This document shows, one piece after another, positions 12,259 through 25,366 of a DNA stretch of 64,000 bases. The number at the start of each line of letters is the position of its first letter. The first letter of the stretch is position 1. A model generated the notes under the pieces. That model was not told where the DNA came from. It saw nothing but the letters and a program-made list of their open reading frames with translations, and ran no database searches. The position numbers and the translations under genes are program-made. Source of the stretch: Acholoe squamosa (taxonomy: Eukaryota > Annelida > Polychaeta > Phyllodocida > Polynoidae). The DNA is taken from positions 78,226,002 through 78,290,001 of the forward strand of contig OX439039.1 of assembly GCA_949317995.1 (NCBI GenBank). Reading direction: 5' to 3'.

Positions 12259-13935
12259 TAACAGGTAGCAGCTATGTAGAGTATACTATTATGTAGTTTA
12301 TGAGGAAATGGCCACGCTAAGATCAGTCACTGTGTTATCATGAGCATAGGTGTAAATACTGATGTAGGTCTGTATGCAATGGCACATAGTGGATTTCCTG
12401 ACATATCACGCCTATAATGTCATTAGAAATCCTAAAACAGGCACCTGTGATACAGGATGGGCATTTACGACTGCCTGCCATGATCATGGTGGTTTAGGGG
12501 TTTTCAAATCGCAAGTGCTGTGAGCTACAGTGCCACCTTATGTGGTACCCTCCAGGGGAGCTCACATTGCTGTAGGCTTACAAACATACACCAGCTTCTA
12601 ACAGGGGAGCTCATGTACCCATGTATAGGCATACACAGCAGGTCAAATAGCCAACCAGAGAGAGCATCGATCGGGGTTGGGGGGGGGGGGTTTGGGGGTG
12701 GGACCAGGTAGGTAGGCGTAAGGTGAGGATGGGGGGGAGGAGGATATGAGCATATTTATGTTGATAAGGGCCATGGAACAGTTTATAAGGGCCATGAGAT
12801 AGACTCACCCATGTATAGACGTACAAAGGTCAGACAGTGAATGGGAGAAGTTAGAGTGTGCAGAGTTGGGGGTCAGTAGTGTGTGTGTGCGTGTCGTGGG
12901 GGCATCAGGGAGGAGGAAATGATGTGAGCATTACAGGTGTTCGGCCACCATCCATAAGGCAACTATACATGAGGTACTGTAATTCCTTGCGCAACAAGGT
13001 GCATCCAGCATATAAGGTGCACAGAGTAAAGATTTGGCCCAAAATAGATCATATCATAGCTATTATTCTACTCAATGGATTTCTAAAATTCAAAAGGGTC
13101 TAGAGCTAGGACCGCCCTCGCCCCGACAACATGGGCTGCCATAGCTTTTTTTTTATGTGTGGATGTGTGCATGGTGTCCTCCTTGTGGATCCAATTACAT
13201 ACATACTACCACCCTCAGCCCCCCAATTACATATACTAGTACTACCCTCCTCAACGGCTAAGCAGAGTGGAAAAGAATAGTGGGAGGAGGAAAGAGAAAA
13301 AAGAATCAGATGCAGAATGGAATTTGGGGATACAAGGCACTATAGAGTAGAGTGGTTGTTTATGGAGAGATAAAATGAACAAGTGAGAGAGACAGAGCGA
13401 GAGACAGACAGACAGAGACAGAGAGATAGAGACAGAGAGAGAGACAGAGACAGAGTCACAGAGAGAGTGACAGATAGACAAACAGAGTAGATTAGGCGAC
13501 AATATCGTGTAAAAGAGGTAGGTAGATCGAGGGAAATGGGAGAGTAAGGTGGCAGTCATGACTACATAAGAGCTATCACGGATATAGAGAGAACTATATT
13601 ATGTCCACATTTTCTACTGGCTTCCCTCCATGTATGCCTCACTATGGTTATAGTGATTAAAACCCAGTACCCCCCCCCCCCCCCCAGCCTCCCATGCAGG
13701 GGAACCACAGGTGTGTATACCTGTATGAAACTAATCTCAGAGTAATATCAATCTCATTTCCTGACTTTTGTAATTTCCCTACAAACATTGATCAAAACCA
13801 AACAACAAAAACAATCTAGATAATGAATTTTCACTTAGGAAAGTACAGAAATGATATCGCATTTATGGCTTTAGACCTCAACACCCACCTGTAAATCCCA
13901 TCAGCAACCCACCCACACCTTCAGCCACCCACCAG

Positions 13936-14014
13936 GTGGAGCCACAGTTTGTCCCACTAATCAATAAGCTCCAGAAGCGGTCAAAGAGAGGGATTCGCCA
14001 GCGTCTAACAACAG
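13936..14014 (+). CDS. Candidate internal exon of a plus-strand gene
   Basis: A pyrimidine-biased tract ending in CCACCAG precedes an open frame encoding V-E-P-Q-F-V-P-L-I-N-K-L-Q-K-R-S-K-R-G-I and a few more residues, then a G|GTAACA donor (phase 1). The composition is coding-like, with a basic amphipathic segment. The phase fits directly onto the terminal exon candidate at 25081. I do not recognise the protein. Confidence 0.42.
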
Positions 14015-14340
14015 GTAACACCAGGCTTTAACCCTATAAAGCTAGAGTCAGTCTGCCTGATGGTGGCAAGGATGGATGACATAAAGCTATAATAAGTCTG
14101 CCTGCTAATGGCAAGGGTGACCTAATGCTATAGATACACTGTAAAACAGATGTTGTTGAAATACCAGCATAATCCTTGTCCCAAAGTTGTCAGAGATCTG
14201 TCATTATTCCTTGTACATTTGTACACCACCCTGTACTGCTACTGCAAAAAACTACACTGGTCACAGTCGTCCACTAATCAGTTTTGGATCCCTGGTATAT
14301 TCAATAGTTAAATTTACAGTGCAGTGTGTCTAATGTTTGA

Positions 14341-14690
14341 AAGGGTGATATAAAACCATAGTCAGTCTGTTCAATGATGTGAAGTGTGACACAAAGCTAT
14401 AGTCAGTCTGTCTGATGGTGGCAAGGGTGACACAAAGCTATAGTCAGTCTGTCTGATGGTGGCAAGGGTGACATAAAGCTATAGTCAGTCCGTCTGATGG
14501 TGGCAATGGTGACATAAAGCTATAGTCAGTCTGTCTGATATTGGCAATGGCGACATAAGGTTATAGTCAGTCTATCTGATGGTGGCAAGGGTGACAAAGC
14601 TATAGTCAGTCTGTCTGATGGTGGCAAGGGTGACATAAAGCGAGAGTCAGTCTGTCTGATGTTGTCAATGGTGACATAAAACTATTAGTA
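14341..14690. repeat. 42-bp minisatellite
   Basis: There are about eight tandem copies of a unit containing AAAGCTATAGTCAGTCTGTC and TGATGGTGGCAAGGGTGACA. More divergent copies lie at about 14040-14130. The array ends at the left edge of the giant inverted repeat. Confidence 0.8.
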
Positions 14691-15751
14691 GAGCAGCAAG
14701 TCCTTCAAAAGAGCCATATTTTAGGAGTTTAATTCGTAAGATTACTGATAGCTATAACTTGTTTTTCTTTATGTTGTCCAATGTCTCTGGGTATGGAAAA
14801 GTGATGTTTGACCAATGAAAGCTTGTGCAGTCACTGAGAAATCTGCAATTCTATACAACCATCTCTTGAAATTTTAGCCTCGTTTTTAAGAGCTAAAATA
14901 CATATTGATCACCTTGTTCTGGCTCTAATATTCATCTTACAACAATTCCAATGGTACCTACACCCCTAAATTGGATCCAACGATCGCATTGGAGCCAACC
15001 AGTTGTTGCTAGGACAAGCAGTTACCTAGCAACAGCTGATTTTAGCTAGCAACAGACCCTTTCCGTGACAAAGAAAGCCCATTCCTAGGAATGACTTACA
15101 GAATGGAGATCATGGATACTGTTTCTCATTTCGCTTTTCAGAAGTTCCATGCAATTGTAAAAAAAAGCAATATTGTACCAAAATACAGTGTGCTGATCAG
15201 AAAATATAGAGAAAAAAAAACAATAGACCTAGCCTATACAAAGTATGATGAAAAATGCAACTTAAGCATTATCCTCTATTGGCAAAATATTCCTTACTGG
15301 ACAATTGTAGTGTGTCTTAAATCCTGAAAATGATGAAATGAGAATACATCTGAGGTTTTACTCTACTTGTGGGCCAGTGATTCCTTAGCAACAAATTTAC
15401 ATAGCAACTTATACAGAGGAGCTTGTTCAAAGACAAATATGTACTATTGTGAAGAGAGTTAACCATCAGTAGACTCAATTTAATCAGAACTGAGTAGATC
15501 TTGTTAGAAATATTCCTGAAGTAAGGAAATGTGTCAGATAGTTGTTCAATACTGAAAGAGTTGGCAGTTGCTTAAACCTTTTGTTTAGCAAGTGGTGAAA
15601 CCATGCTAGCTTTTGTTTAGCAAGTGGCTCACCAACTGACAACTGCTCTACTCAGATATGAAAATAAATCTGAAGTTGTGTCCACTCTCTCCCAGTGCTG
15701 CCAAAGCCTTATTGCTAGACCTGCTTACAACTTAGCAATTAAATATTTGCT

Positions 15752-16061
15752 AAGGGGCCATTCGAATAGTATGTAACACCGTAGGGGAGGAGGGGGGGTC
15801 ATGAAGTTTGTTCCACTTTGTTACAGGGGGAGGAGGGTCTGCCCAAGTGTTACATAATAAAAAATGAGGAATACATCACATGGCGAAATTTTGACAATTT
15901 ACAAGCATTTTAATGTGATTTTGGAGATCTTCCTATAATTCTTGTTAAATTGAGAGGGATCAAATAGATTTAGGAATATTGATTAGAAGCCCCATAAATT
16001 ATTGTTACAAGGGGGGTCAAAAAGTGGCCAAAATAATGCTACATAATATTTGAACAGCCCT
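15752..16061. mobile_element. MITE in spacer of giant inverted repeat
   Basis: The ends GGGGCCATTCGAATAGTATG and the complement of AGGGCTGTTCAAATATTATG are inverted repeats, with TAA/TTAA at the borders. Its position inside the 15.4-18.6 kb spacer shows insertion into that structure. Confidence 0.5.
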
Positions 16062-16485
16062 TAAGCAGCATTACTCTAAATTATGTTATTTATAATATTA
16101 TATAGATTTTGATTATAATTAAATATAATGTGTGATGATTCTTCTGTCACAAACCTTCTCTAGACGTTCTATTAAGGAAACTATAGCTAAATCTAGCAGC
16201 ATCAGATAACTGCGATTGCATGGATCTTGCAATTGCTATCATCATTCTGTCAATGGTGAATTAGCTGCTTTATAAGATCACTTCTGTTGGCAGAAGTGGA
16301 CTTTTCCGGAACCTTACTGGTAGGACTCAGCTATAAGGCCACAAGTATCAGCCATATGAACCAAGAAAGAGAAATTGCCCAGCAAACTAACCAAAAGACC
16401 CTACCTGTGACCATTCTCCTTACTGGAAGGTCATGTTACAAGACATAAGCTAGGACTTTTTTTTAGGCCATAGATATGTTCTTAC

Positions 16486-16814
16486 CTCTTTCCAGCCAGC
16501 TCTATCATTGTTAAAAGTCCCTAAAATACAGCAGATTGAGGTCCCAGGCGAATATATATTGATACATGGTGTAAGGGTGACCTCGGGAATAGAACCAATG
16601 TTTGTGAAATGTATACAAAAATGACTGATTTGTAATCTGTATGTAATTTCCTTTCAAATGATACCATGATACCTGGCATTACTTATTGAAAATAATTAGT
16701 GACGGGGCCAGGAATAATGCTATTAGCTACAATAAATGTTCTCCTCATAGTGCATTAATGCACTATCCGTTTTTGACCTGATAGTGCATTAATGCACTAG
16801 CCGGCTGGAAAGAG
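16486..16814. mobile_element. Second piggyBac-like miniature element
   Basis: The termini CTCTTTCCAGCCAGC (16486-16500) and the complement of CTCTTTCCAGCCGGC (16800-16814) match at 14 of 15 positions. They are flanked by TTAC on the left and TTAA on the right. Two copies of the palindrome core AGTGCATTAATGCACT occur inside the right end (16747-16766 and 16782-16799). It lies in the spacer of the large inverted repeat at 14.7-19.5 kb. Confidence 0.5.
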
Positions 16815-19800
16815 TTAAAAAGACATAGGCATCTGTCTGTCACCAGTGATCATCATCTAGATGATGGAAAACATCCATATAACACTTATCATTCTATCCA
16901 GATATGTTCAAAGTGAAGTAATGGAACTACTATAGCCTACATATTTCAGGGCATTGCCACATGTACATTCATAATAGGCTTTAGCATTTGAACATTCATT
17001 TTTACACTCCACCTTCTCAGTTGGTACTGAGATACTCGGAAGGGTTGGCGTGATACATTGATGCAACATTTGCTAAAGGACTGACTAGCATTCAATTGGA
17101 GAAGAATGACATATGAAGGCATTGAATGATCATAAGGAGGTAATTTCATCAACCTCTACACACACCTAAAGTCACAGACCAATACTCTAAGCATTGGCCT
17201 AAGGTAATTGACTTGAGGCTAAGGCAACGAGGCATAGGGACATTCTACATTGTATATGACAAGACAAGGGTTGGATTCATGTAGAAGCCATGCCATTTAC
17301 ACATGATTCTATGGTAGTATTAGATACATAATGAGTCCCTTTTTGTTACAGTTCCTATAGTTCTAATCCTTGGTCATTAATTTATTCTAATAATGTGGCT
17401 AGATATTACTCAAAAGGATTAATTAATAGGTAGATACATACTGGAAGCAAGGTATTTACCAAGCCTCAGTTTACCCAGGATATTCTTTGTATGCTTCAGA
17501 ATGAGAGAGTTCAAGATGGTGATTATGTGTTATGTATGATGGCATGTAACATCACATAGGGGCAATATTTAATTTTAGCCTTAGCATTTTGGTGGGAGAG
17601 GTTTTATCATTATCAGTAGGTAATTTGAATCAGTCTGTATATCTGATATGGCTTTGTATAGACAGGTATATGCCTTGTGGTTGATTGGATCTATTGTTAA
17701 TATAGCTCTTGATAGCGACTTGACTTGACATGTTAATGTTGGTAGAATTCCTTGACTTCTCCTTGACAGGAATGGAATGATACCACTGATAGTGGGTAAT
17801 CAAGCACATAGACTTCATGTCACACTTATCATAACAGCAATTACTAAGGTATGGTAGGTTAAATCACAGACTGACCTGTCACCTCAACCCGATACATAAG
17901 CTGCTTTCAATGATACTTTGCTGATGTTATCTTGAGCCAAAGTAGTGACAGTTGATTTTGTATTTAAGTCTGCAGAACTTGTATGAAGCCCCTGTATAAG
18001 GTGTGGCTTATAGATAATTTCAGGCTCTGTCTGCAGCTCAAAGTATATTACTTTGACTCAGGGTCCAGCTTATAAAAGGAGTACCATACTATAGAATAAT
18101 AGTAATCTGAATATTTGTAGGCCGCTAGGTATGGTTTATATTATTTTCCAAAATAGAAAAATGAAATGATTAGCTGGGTGATTTATTTTTTTTCTATGGG
18201 GACATTTTATGATAGGATCATATATTTTAAGCAAATATAGCTTACTAATATTTGAATCTCATCTCATTGGATCTACATATACACATGTACATGAACTTGG
18301 CTATCACATGGTGCTTGAAATGTGGTTGGCTTACAAACAATACACTCATAATATCTCTTGCCCAGCAATAGACATCTTTAGTAAAAAGCCCCTGTGATCA
18401 CTAGAATACCTGGCGGATATCTTTTCATTTCTAGAGCATCTGTGTGTCAGTTGGTAGGCTACTTGCTATGCAAAAGCTAGTACTTTCTAAACAATAACCA
18501 ACTGCACAATTGTTAAATATAATTTTTTCCTGTTTTGGGGGGTATTTTGAGGTATAATTGTTTTCAAATACATTGAGTCCATTGATGCTTAATTCTCATC
18601 AAATCCAAATGTCTTTTTATGAATATACTTCTCAATATAGGTTTCTAAGCAAATTTGTTGTTGCTAGGCAATCAGCTACTCTAGGATTAAAGTGAAAGCC
18701 TCAGATGTTTTTGAGGATATAAGGCACACTACAATTATCCAGTAAATAATATTTTTACAATAGAAGATAATGCTGAAGTTGCATGTTTTCATTATACTTG
18801 CTATATCATTTTTTTCTACATTCCCAGATTAGCACACCGTGTTTTGGTACAATATTGCATTTTCTACAATGGCATGGACCTTCTCAATATCAAAATGAGA
18901 AGCAATAGCCAGCAAAGAATATTTTGCCAATAGAGGAAATGCTGAAGTCGCATGTTTTCATCATACTTGCTATAGGCTAGGTCTATCGTTTTTTTCTATA
19001 TTTTCTGATCAGGACACTGTATTTTAATACAATATTGCTTTTTTTTACAATTGCATGGAGCTTCTGAAAGGCGAAATGAGAAACAGTATCCATGATCTCC
19101 ATTCTGTAAGTCATTCCTAGGAATGGTCTTTCTTTGTCACAGAAAGGGTCCGTTGCTAGCTGAAATCAGCTGTTGCTAGGTAACTGCTTGTCCTAGCAAC
19201 AGATGGTTGGCTGCAATGTGATCGTTGGGTCCAATTTAGGGGGGATAGGTACCATTAGAATTGTTGTAAGATGAATATTAGTGCCAGAACAGGTAGACCA
19301 ATGTGTATTTTAGCTCTTAAAAACGAGGCTAAAATTTAAAGAGATGCTTGTAAAGAATTGCAGATTTCTCAGTGACTGCACAAGCTTTCATTGGTCAAAC
19401 ATCACTTTTCCATACCCAGAGACATTGGACAACATAAAAAAACAAGTTATAGCTATCAGTAATCTTACAAATTAAATGACCCCAGAGGGCCCCCTGTGCT
19501 GCTCCTCTATATAGTCAGTCCCACTATAGATAAATAGAAGAATTTAAATGAAATAAATTCTGTTCTTATTGATGGATTTTCCAAATTCGAAAATACATGA
19601 GCACTTCAGAGCCCTTCCAGCCTCCATACATGTATATTAATGCATGGGGTTGGGGAGTCTCAGGAAATCTTTAGAAACGAAGAATTCCCCAACCTATCAT
19701 TCGCACCAGGGGTCCACCCTTGCGTATAAGGTGCACATTTTAAGTGGGGTATTATGGTACTATCCCTCTGCTTCCTTTTCGACCAGGAAATAGGTAGCTA

Positions 19801-20470
19801 GCTTTCACGATAAATATCCTATATCTCTTATTTTAAGAAAAAAAGATCATGTCAAGGTACAAAACAAATGCATCTAAAAGCTTTCAGACATCACGCTGCA
19901 CTTAGAAGTTTGACCACAACACCTTTCTTACATACGCGCAAGTCCAACCTCCCCGTCTCTACCTGCATACTGCCCCCATATCATACCCACCCATACAGAA
20001 ACCCTAAACACACCTACAGAGAGTACATCTTGCAATTGTATCCAAGGGCCTGGACGGCATTTCTTAACACTTTACAACGTAATCTATTACAATTGCACCA
20101 GGATATTATTTCTTAAGGTACTACGATGGCACACAGGCAGGACTCGTATTGTAGTGAGTGATCTAATTTGACAACTGCTCTGTATGATTTGCACCTACCG
20201 GTATATACTAATCAGACACAGAGGGCAGTTGTAGCAGTGCGTACTACTACATAACAGTCTAGTCATAGCATGTTAGGAAATTTCCTGATGAACCCATTAG
20301 CCCATTTCACTTTTAAGGCCAATTTTCTTGGTAAATGCAGCCACTTTGGATGAGAGTTGATCATTTCCCTGACCGACTATAAGCGAGAACTCCGGGCCAA
20401 TTTCCAAAAGATGGTTCCATTACTCTTTCGTCATTGGTTAGGTTTAGAACGAATAAAATGGATTCTTAGA

Positions 20471-20650
20471 CCCATAGTCCACTGGGCCTTATCGGCCAAC
20501 TTTGGCCATACATTTCCTTCACAAAAGCCGGCTGGAGAGGCCCAATGGACTATGGGTATTATACTTATAGTCCACTGGGCCTTTTCGGCCAATTTTGGCC
20601 ATATACATCCCCTACACAAAAGTCGGCCAAAGAGGCCCAGTGGACTATAG
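20471..20650. repeat. Two tandem foldback units of about 85 bp
   Basis: Units 20471-20556 and 20566-20650 each begin with ATAGTCCACTGGGCCT and end with its complement (16 of 16 in the second unit). The loop contains TCGGCCAAYTTTGGCCATA. Each can form a long hairpin. Confidence 0.7.
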
Positions 20651-20879
20651 GTATTACCAGAGATAAAACAACTGATCTGTCTACACATCGGAGGAGAGAT
20701 CAAGCCATTAGCGTTTGATACAAATCACTATGGTAGTCGAAATTTATAACCTTTCTTGCCCTCCTGTTCTTCATAGGGAGATGCTGGTAATATAAGTGTT
20801 GTCATCTAAGAACACCTGATCCATGTCACTAAACCCCAATGCAACATTAGTATACCTCTAACCCCTAATCATTTCACCT

Positions 20880-21154
20880 GGAGGGCATTTCTCAAGATGT
20901 TACCTGGTTACAACTAGACACAACCAGTACGACTTGAAACCCTCACTAACAGAGTGGGTGATTGTAGGTAACATGCTACCACTACTCTGTGCCATCAGCA
21001 CTTAAGGCAGTAATTACACAGGGTTTGGTAGGGCAGTTGTACCAGTGCAATTTTTAGCGACCACTAGATGCAGGGCTGTAATGGCATTAAACTGAGGGAT
21101 CTCACTACAACTTGACTTTGGGGTCTAGTTATGCCATCTTGAGAAATGCCTTCC
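20880..21154. mobile_element. MITE family B, copy 2
   Basis: It starts GGAGGGCATTTCTCAAGATG and ends CATCTTGAGAAATGCCTTCC. The inner sequence shares segments with copy 1 in inverse order. A fragment of the same family occurs near 24290-24350. Confidence 0.6.
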
Positions 21155-22657
21155 AGATCTTAAAACAGTTCACGAGTTGGGCAAACAGCTGCACACGTCC
21201 ACACCATTCCTTTCCGATATATAATCACCTAAATGCCTCGACTACCTAAATCAAAGTCCTGTCTCTGAGCTGTGGTGCAACTGTCTTAAGTGGTGCAAAT
21301 GTTGCTAGAGTTATAGGACTAAATGTCATAGAGGCTTATGAAAATGCCCCCAGATCCATGTAGACCAATATCACCTTGTGCTGTTTGCAAAGTTCATTTC
21401 TGTGTTGTAAGATAAGTAGAGCCCTGTGATGTAAGCCATTGTTTGACCAACTAGAAACCATGTGTATACATGTACACTCCACACTTGTAAATTATAAACG
21501 TTTGGCTCTGATCTTGCAACCCCACCCGTTCCCAACAGTCTGAAAATACAAGATAAACACTGTTCCTTTACCAAAAATTGGTGGTGCCCCCTGTAGGCAC
21601 ACAGAATTGAATAACCTATATTTTATATTCGAAATCTAGCAGAAGGTGCACCTTATGGAATGTACTGAATTCAGGGTGATTATGTAGGGCATGTCTTAAC
21701 CTCAATATATTACCACAACCCAAAGATCCATATCGTCCAACTATTCTTGATGTACCCAGGACTTCTCGACGGCCTTAACAGTGACATGATTGTTAAACGT
21801 TCTCTATGTCAATGCATAAAAGCAGGCTTTTAGGCAGTTCAGCCAATGACCTTACCTGTACTTGAGTCTACCATCTTCTCACTCAGTATCTACTATACAT
21901 CCTCCTATGACATCAAAGGCAAACTAGGTAGGTCTATTCTATCACATAGAGTATCTCTTTCATGTTTTGATTCCCTTTGATATGTCTCCCTGATTTTCTT
22001 TTACCTTCCTTTATACTTGTTCTTTTGATAAATGCCTTTGCCCATCCTTCTTCCTGCAGGGTGTTCGAATATGAAGGTATCAGAATAACCCATTATGGGT
22101 CATAATTTGTATGCCTCCAGGTGGCAGGTCTAATTGCCAGCTCTAGAATGATGCATTATATCAATACTGCAAGAGTGCATCAAACAGTGACATGATACAA
22201 GTCTTAAGCCTCATGGTGTTACTCAACAGGGCAATGGTAAACATGAGGATCAGAGCTAGAGCATATTTTATAATTCAGCGGCAGATTTAGTTGGGGGGGG
22301 ACAAACAAGTGCCCCTCCCTTTTCCAGTACTTAAGGACTCACAAGTCACAAGAATATATCCATTTGTGTAAATTGGTAAATGTATGGTTGAACTATGTGC
22401 ATCATACACTAGTGTGATCATATTCCATCCCTCTATCAAACTTAACCCATTTTATTGGATGCGGTTGCTATGGAAACCAAATTGAACAAAAACATTCTTT
22501 TTTAGCTTATTTTCCCTGGAACGGCCTTATGGGATGGATAATTGAAATGTTTTACTGATTCAATGATTGAAGCCCAATCTTTAAGTCATTATATTCTGGA
22601 GGTGTTTTCTTTCCGTTTCTTGAAATTCCAATTATCAAGGTCTATAGAGCATTCTTA

Positions 22658-22756
22658 AAGTTGCCTAGTTGATCAAAAAAATGTGAAAAATAGGGGAAAA
22701 TAGTGGAAAATAAGCATTCATTTATTTTTGAATTTTTCGACCAACTAGGCAACTTT
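22658..22756. repeat. Foldback sequence
   Basis: AAAGTTGCCTAGTTG (22658-22672) is perfectly inverted at 22742-22756. The loop of about 70 bp is AT-rich. It is probably a small MITE. Confidence 0.55.
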
Positions 22757-23087
22757 GAAAAGCATCATTCAATAGGTGTCCTGAAGGCTATTTTTCAAGA
22801 CTCAGCACAGGTGTAGGACAGGCCTTACATTTCATATGGGTTTTGTGAAATCTTGTAGTAAATATGGAATACTGAAAATGGTGCCTATGTAATAAGCTGG
22901 TCTCATAGGCTATCATCTAAAGTGGGCATTAAACTGACCTGAAATACGACTGATCGGTGCTGTTCAGACGAATATGTTTGTAGTGAAACTATGATGTCAT
23001 TTGGTTGTACTACCCACATCCAAAGCAGAGGAATACCTACCTAAAGCCGCGTGCCCACAGGGCAACAGAATTTGTAAAGACAGATTA

Positions 23088-23474
23088 AAGGCTTGTGTCC
23101 ACAGAGCTATATAATTGGTAGTGACAAAATTTCCGGACGACAAAACCATGTTTGTCGCCCATTCCCAGTGACAAAAATCAAACTTGTTAGATATTATCGT
23201 CAGAAATAGAAGAGAAAAGGGGTTTTGTCATCAGGAATGGACGACAAAAGGGGTTTTGTCATCGGAAATTTGTCGGCACCTATTTTTATTGCTGTGTGGA
23301 CATAAGGCTTGAGGCGTTTATTTCCAATGATAAAACCACTTTTGTCATTCATTTCCAATGATGAAACATGTTAGATATTGTGGCCAAAAAAAGGGTGACA
23401 AAATGATTTTGTTGGCTGACTTTTCAATTGTTGGCTGACAAACATGGTTGTATTGGCATGTGGACACAAGGCTT
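23088..23474. mobile_element. MITE with AAGGCTTGTGTCCAC ends
   Basis: The 15-bp inverted ends are AAGGCTTGTGTCCAC (23088-23102) and AAGCCTTGTGTCCAC (read on the minus strand, 23460-23474). The interior repeats GACAAAA and TTTGTCRTC motifs. A related one-ended copy lies at about 48373-48610 in chitin synthase intron 8. Confidence 0.5.
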
Positions 23475-25080
23475 AAGGAAATGTTTCTAGGTATTCAGCC
23501 TGCCAAAGAATTGGTGCTCTTACTAACCTGTTGTAATAAATTTTATTTACCACAAATATATTATTTTTAAGTGCTTTTATTCATGCAAGTGACATTTATC
23601 CAATCATCTTGACTCACAATCTGGTTAGATATTTACAAAACTGTGACTGCATTTCCTCCTATATTGAATCTTATATTTCCCAAGTGTAGGAAATTATCTA
23701 AGAGTGTCTTTATGTTCATAGATTAATATATACAAATGTTTTGGGTACATTTCTTCATACATTTTCTTTGCTCGTCTAAGACAAAAGAGCATTATATTAT
23801 TTCAAAATGTCTTTCTTTATGGCTATCAATCACACACTTCTGCACAAAGAGAAAAATACAGAAATGGCTTTTGCTAGTACACACATCCATTATGCCATTT
23901 TATTCTAATAACTTCGATTACGGATCTGGCAGCAAGATTTTTGGCAAAAAAAATGATTTACCAACCTCCGACAGGAATTTTGAAATACATGACCAAGAAA
24001 AGAGTTTTGTTGAAGAAAAGGGTATCTAGCATTCAAATGACCTTCCATTTCCTGCATTCCAATGGGTAAAGTTTCGCCATATTGGTTTTCCAGGGATCCC
24101 GTCTGGCAATGGGAAAATTTGCTGATCAGATAGGGGGGTTAGTGAACTTTTTATTTTATTTTGCCGATGGCCAACCATACAGTTAGCTGAAAAATTCCGT
24201 AATCCAAGTTATTCTAATTAAATGGCATTATTTATTGCAACTCCTGCTTAAATCCAAGGATGCACTGTAACAACATGGAATTACCGCACACAGCCACTAT
24301 GATTTGAAACTCTCAGAAATAGAGTGGGTGATCATAGGTAGTGAATTATGATTGCTTTTTCCATTGTCACCTTTTATTAGTAAAAGGCACCCCTGGTTAA
24401 ACCTACCATATCATTGCATTAAAGCACCTGGCTTTGAATGATGGCCGGTCTCAAATAAGCGCCTGGGGTAAGGCTGTATTGAAATGCCTCCTAAGCATTA
24501 TAAATAGACCTCATATGAGTGTCTGTCTTGTATAAGGTAATCAGGCCTCCAAGTCTATTAGCGCTCGGGCATATTTTTACAGTGATACAGTATGCGCACT
24601 TTGATATGATGCCTTGAAGTTATTGAGTATGAATCAACTTATCCTGATGGGAAAGTGCTCTATATTTCATCTTCATTGAAATCAATCTATCCATGACAAT
24701 TTGTATTGTACAGCAATTATGTACAAAACACAGTTGATACAATAAAAATATACTTTACTGTTAATAGGAAAGTTATCCGTCCAATAATATAATCATAATA
24801 TAAGTTGAAGATATATCATATTGATCCTAAGTCTTGGTGAATAATACATAGTTTGCACACAATTACTTATACCCTACCCAAATTTATTATGATTCAGAAT
24901 TCAAAGCTTAGAATCCACATGATTCCCCATTCTCTGAAAGGATCTTAGCATCCTGACAGATGGTAAAGTGCTTCTATCTTCTGGTTTATGTTTCCTGGGT
25001 TATGTCAATTTGTGCTTGATATGAAAATAATCATGCATCTAAGCAACACAATTCTGCTTCCTGATTACTTGTATTTGTAG

Positions 25081-25142
25081 GTGAGGTATGGCCCTTGATT
25101 CCATTTGTGGAAACACCACAACTTGAAGAACATCTCAAGTGA
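25081..25142 (+). CDS. Candidate terminal exon of a plus-strand gene, convergent with chitin synthase
   Basis: The acceptor TTGTATTTGTAG is followed by an open frame in phase 1 (E-V-W-P-L-I-P-F-V-E-T-P-Q-L-E-E-H-L-K) and a TGA at 25140-25142. Joined to the exon ending at 14014, the frame is kept across the junction. The implied intron is 11 kb and contains one of the giant inverted repeats, so intermediate exons may be missing. Possible poly(A) signals (AATAAA) occur near 25649 and 25897. The gene would end about 1.7 kb from the end of the chitin synthase, tail to tail. Confidence 0.42.
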
Positions 25143-25366
25143 AAGTTAAACTATGTAAGTATTGGTTATGCTTCATGACATTACCATAAAAAGCCAGACA
25201 TAAAAGAAAATTTCATTCATTGATATTCTGTGCTGTCCCATAATGGTAAGCATCAAATCCCAGATAAGCATTTCTCGCAGAATAAGCTCAATAGATGCAT
25301 ACTTGTCATTCATTTCAAAATGCCGACCGGCGGCTGCAAATATATCCAACATATGAACAACACACT

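Larger units (their letters stand above)
8906..13935. other. Intergenic or intronic stretch dominated by repeats
   Basis: Apart from the GA arrays, the tRNA-Leu-like repeat, the Harbinger-like MITE and one candidate exon listed separately, nothing coding is visible. An AT-rich segment at about 10100-10460 resembles the complement of about 45000-45340 (CCATGGCAAC and ATCTAGAAATGG blocks). A poly-C run lies just downstream, at 13671-13685. Confidence 0.6.
14725..19480. repeat. Giant inverted repeat (0.70 and 0.86 kb arms)
   Basis: The left arm (about 14725-15425) and right arm (about 18625-19480) are highly similar in inverse orientation. They share the block ATTCCTAGGAATGACTTACA and GTTGCTAGG/CCTAGCAAC motifs. 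The right arm is longer because a unit of about 150 bp is duplicated (about 18776-18930 and 18940-19085). The 3.2-kb spacer contains two MITEs and no gene. The 78-codon frame in the left arm (15091-15327) is only partly kept in the right arm. Confidence 0.75.
15430..25080. other. Non-coding stretch: inverted-repeat spacer and downstream DNA
   Basis: No coding segment could be supported other than the listed candidate exons. Listed MITEs and foldbacks account for part of it. About 16815-18620 and 21155-22650 show nothing recognisable. A 17-base AG/GT-bounded segment at 22060-22076 was considered and rejected as an exon. Confidence 0.6.

Noticed and set aside
14341-14690. Regular repeats resembling a CRISPR array
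   Set aside because: Units are contiguous 42-mers without unique spacers, in a eukaryotic genome. It is a minisatellite.
15091-15327. 78-residue ORF in the left arm of the giant inverted repeat
   Set aside because: The matching right arm breaks the frame, so it is not maintained as protein.
22060-22076. 17-base micro-exon after a strong pyrimidine tract (CTTCTTCCTGCAG)
   Set aside because: Its phase does not fit between the two plus-strand exon candidates, and such a short match arises easily by chance.
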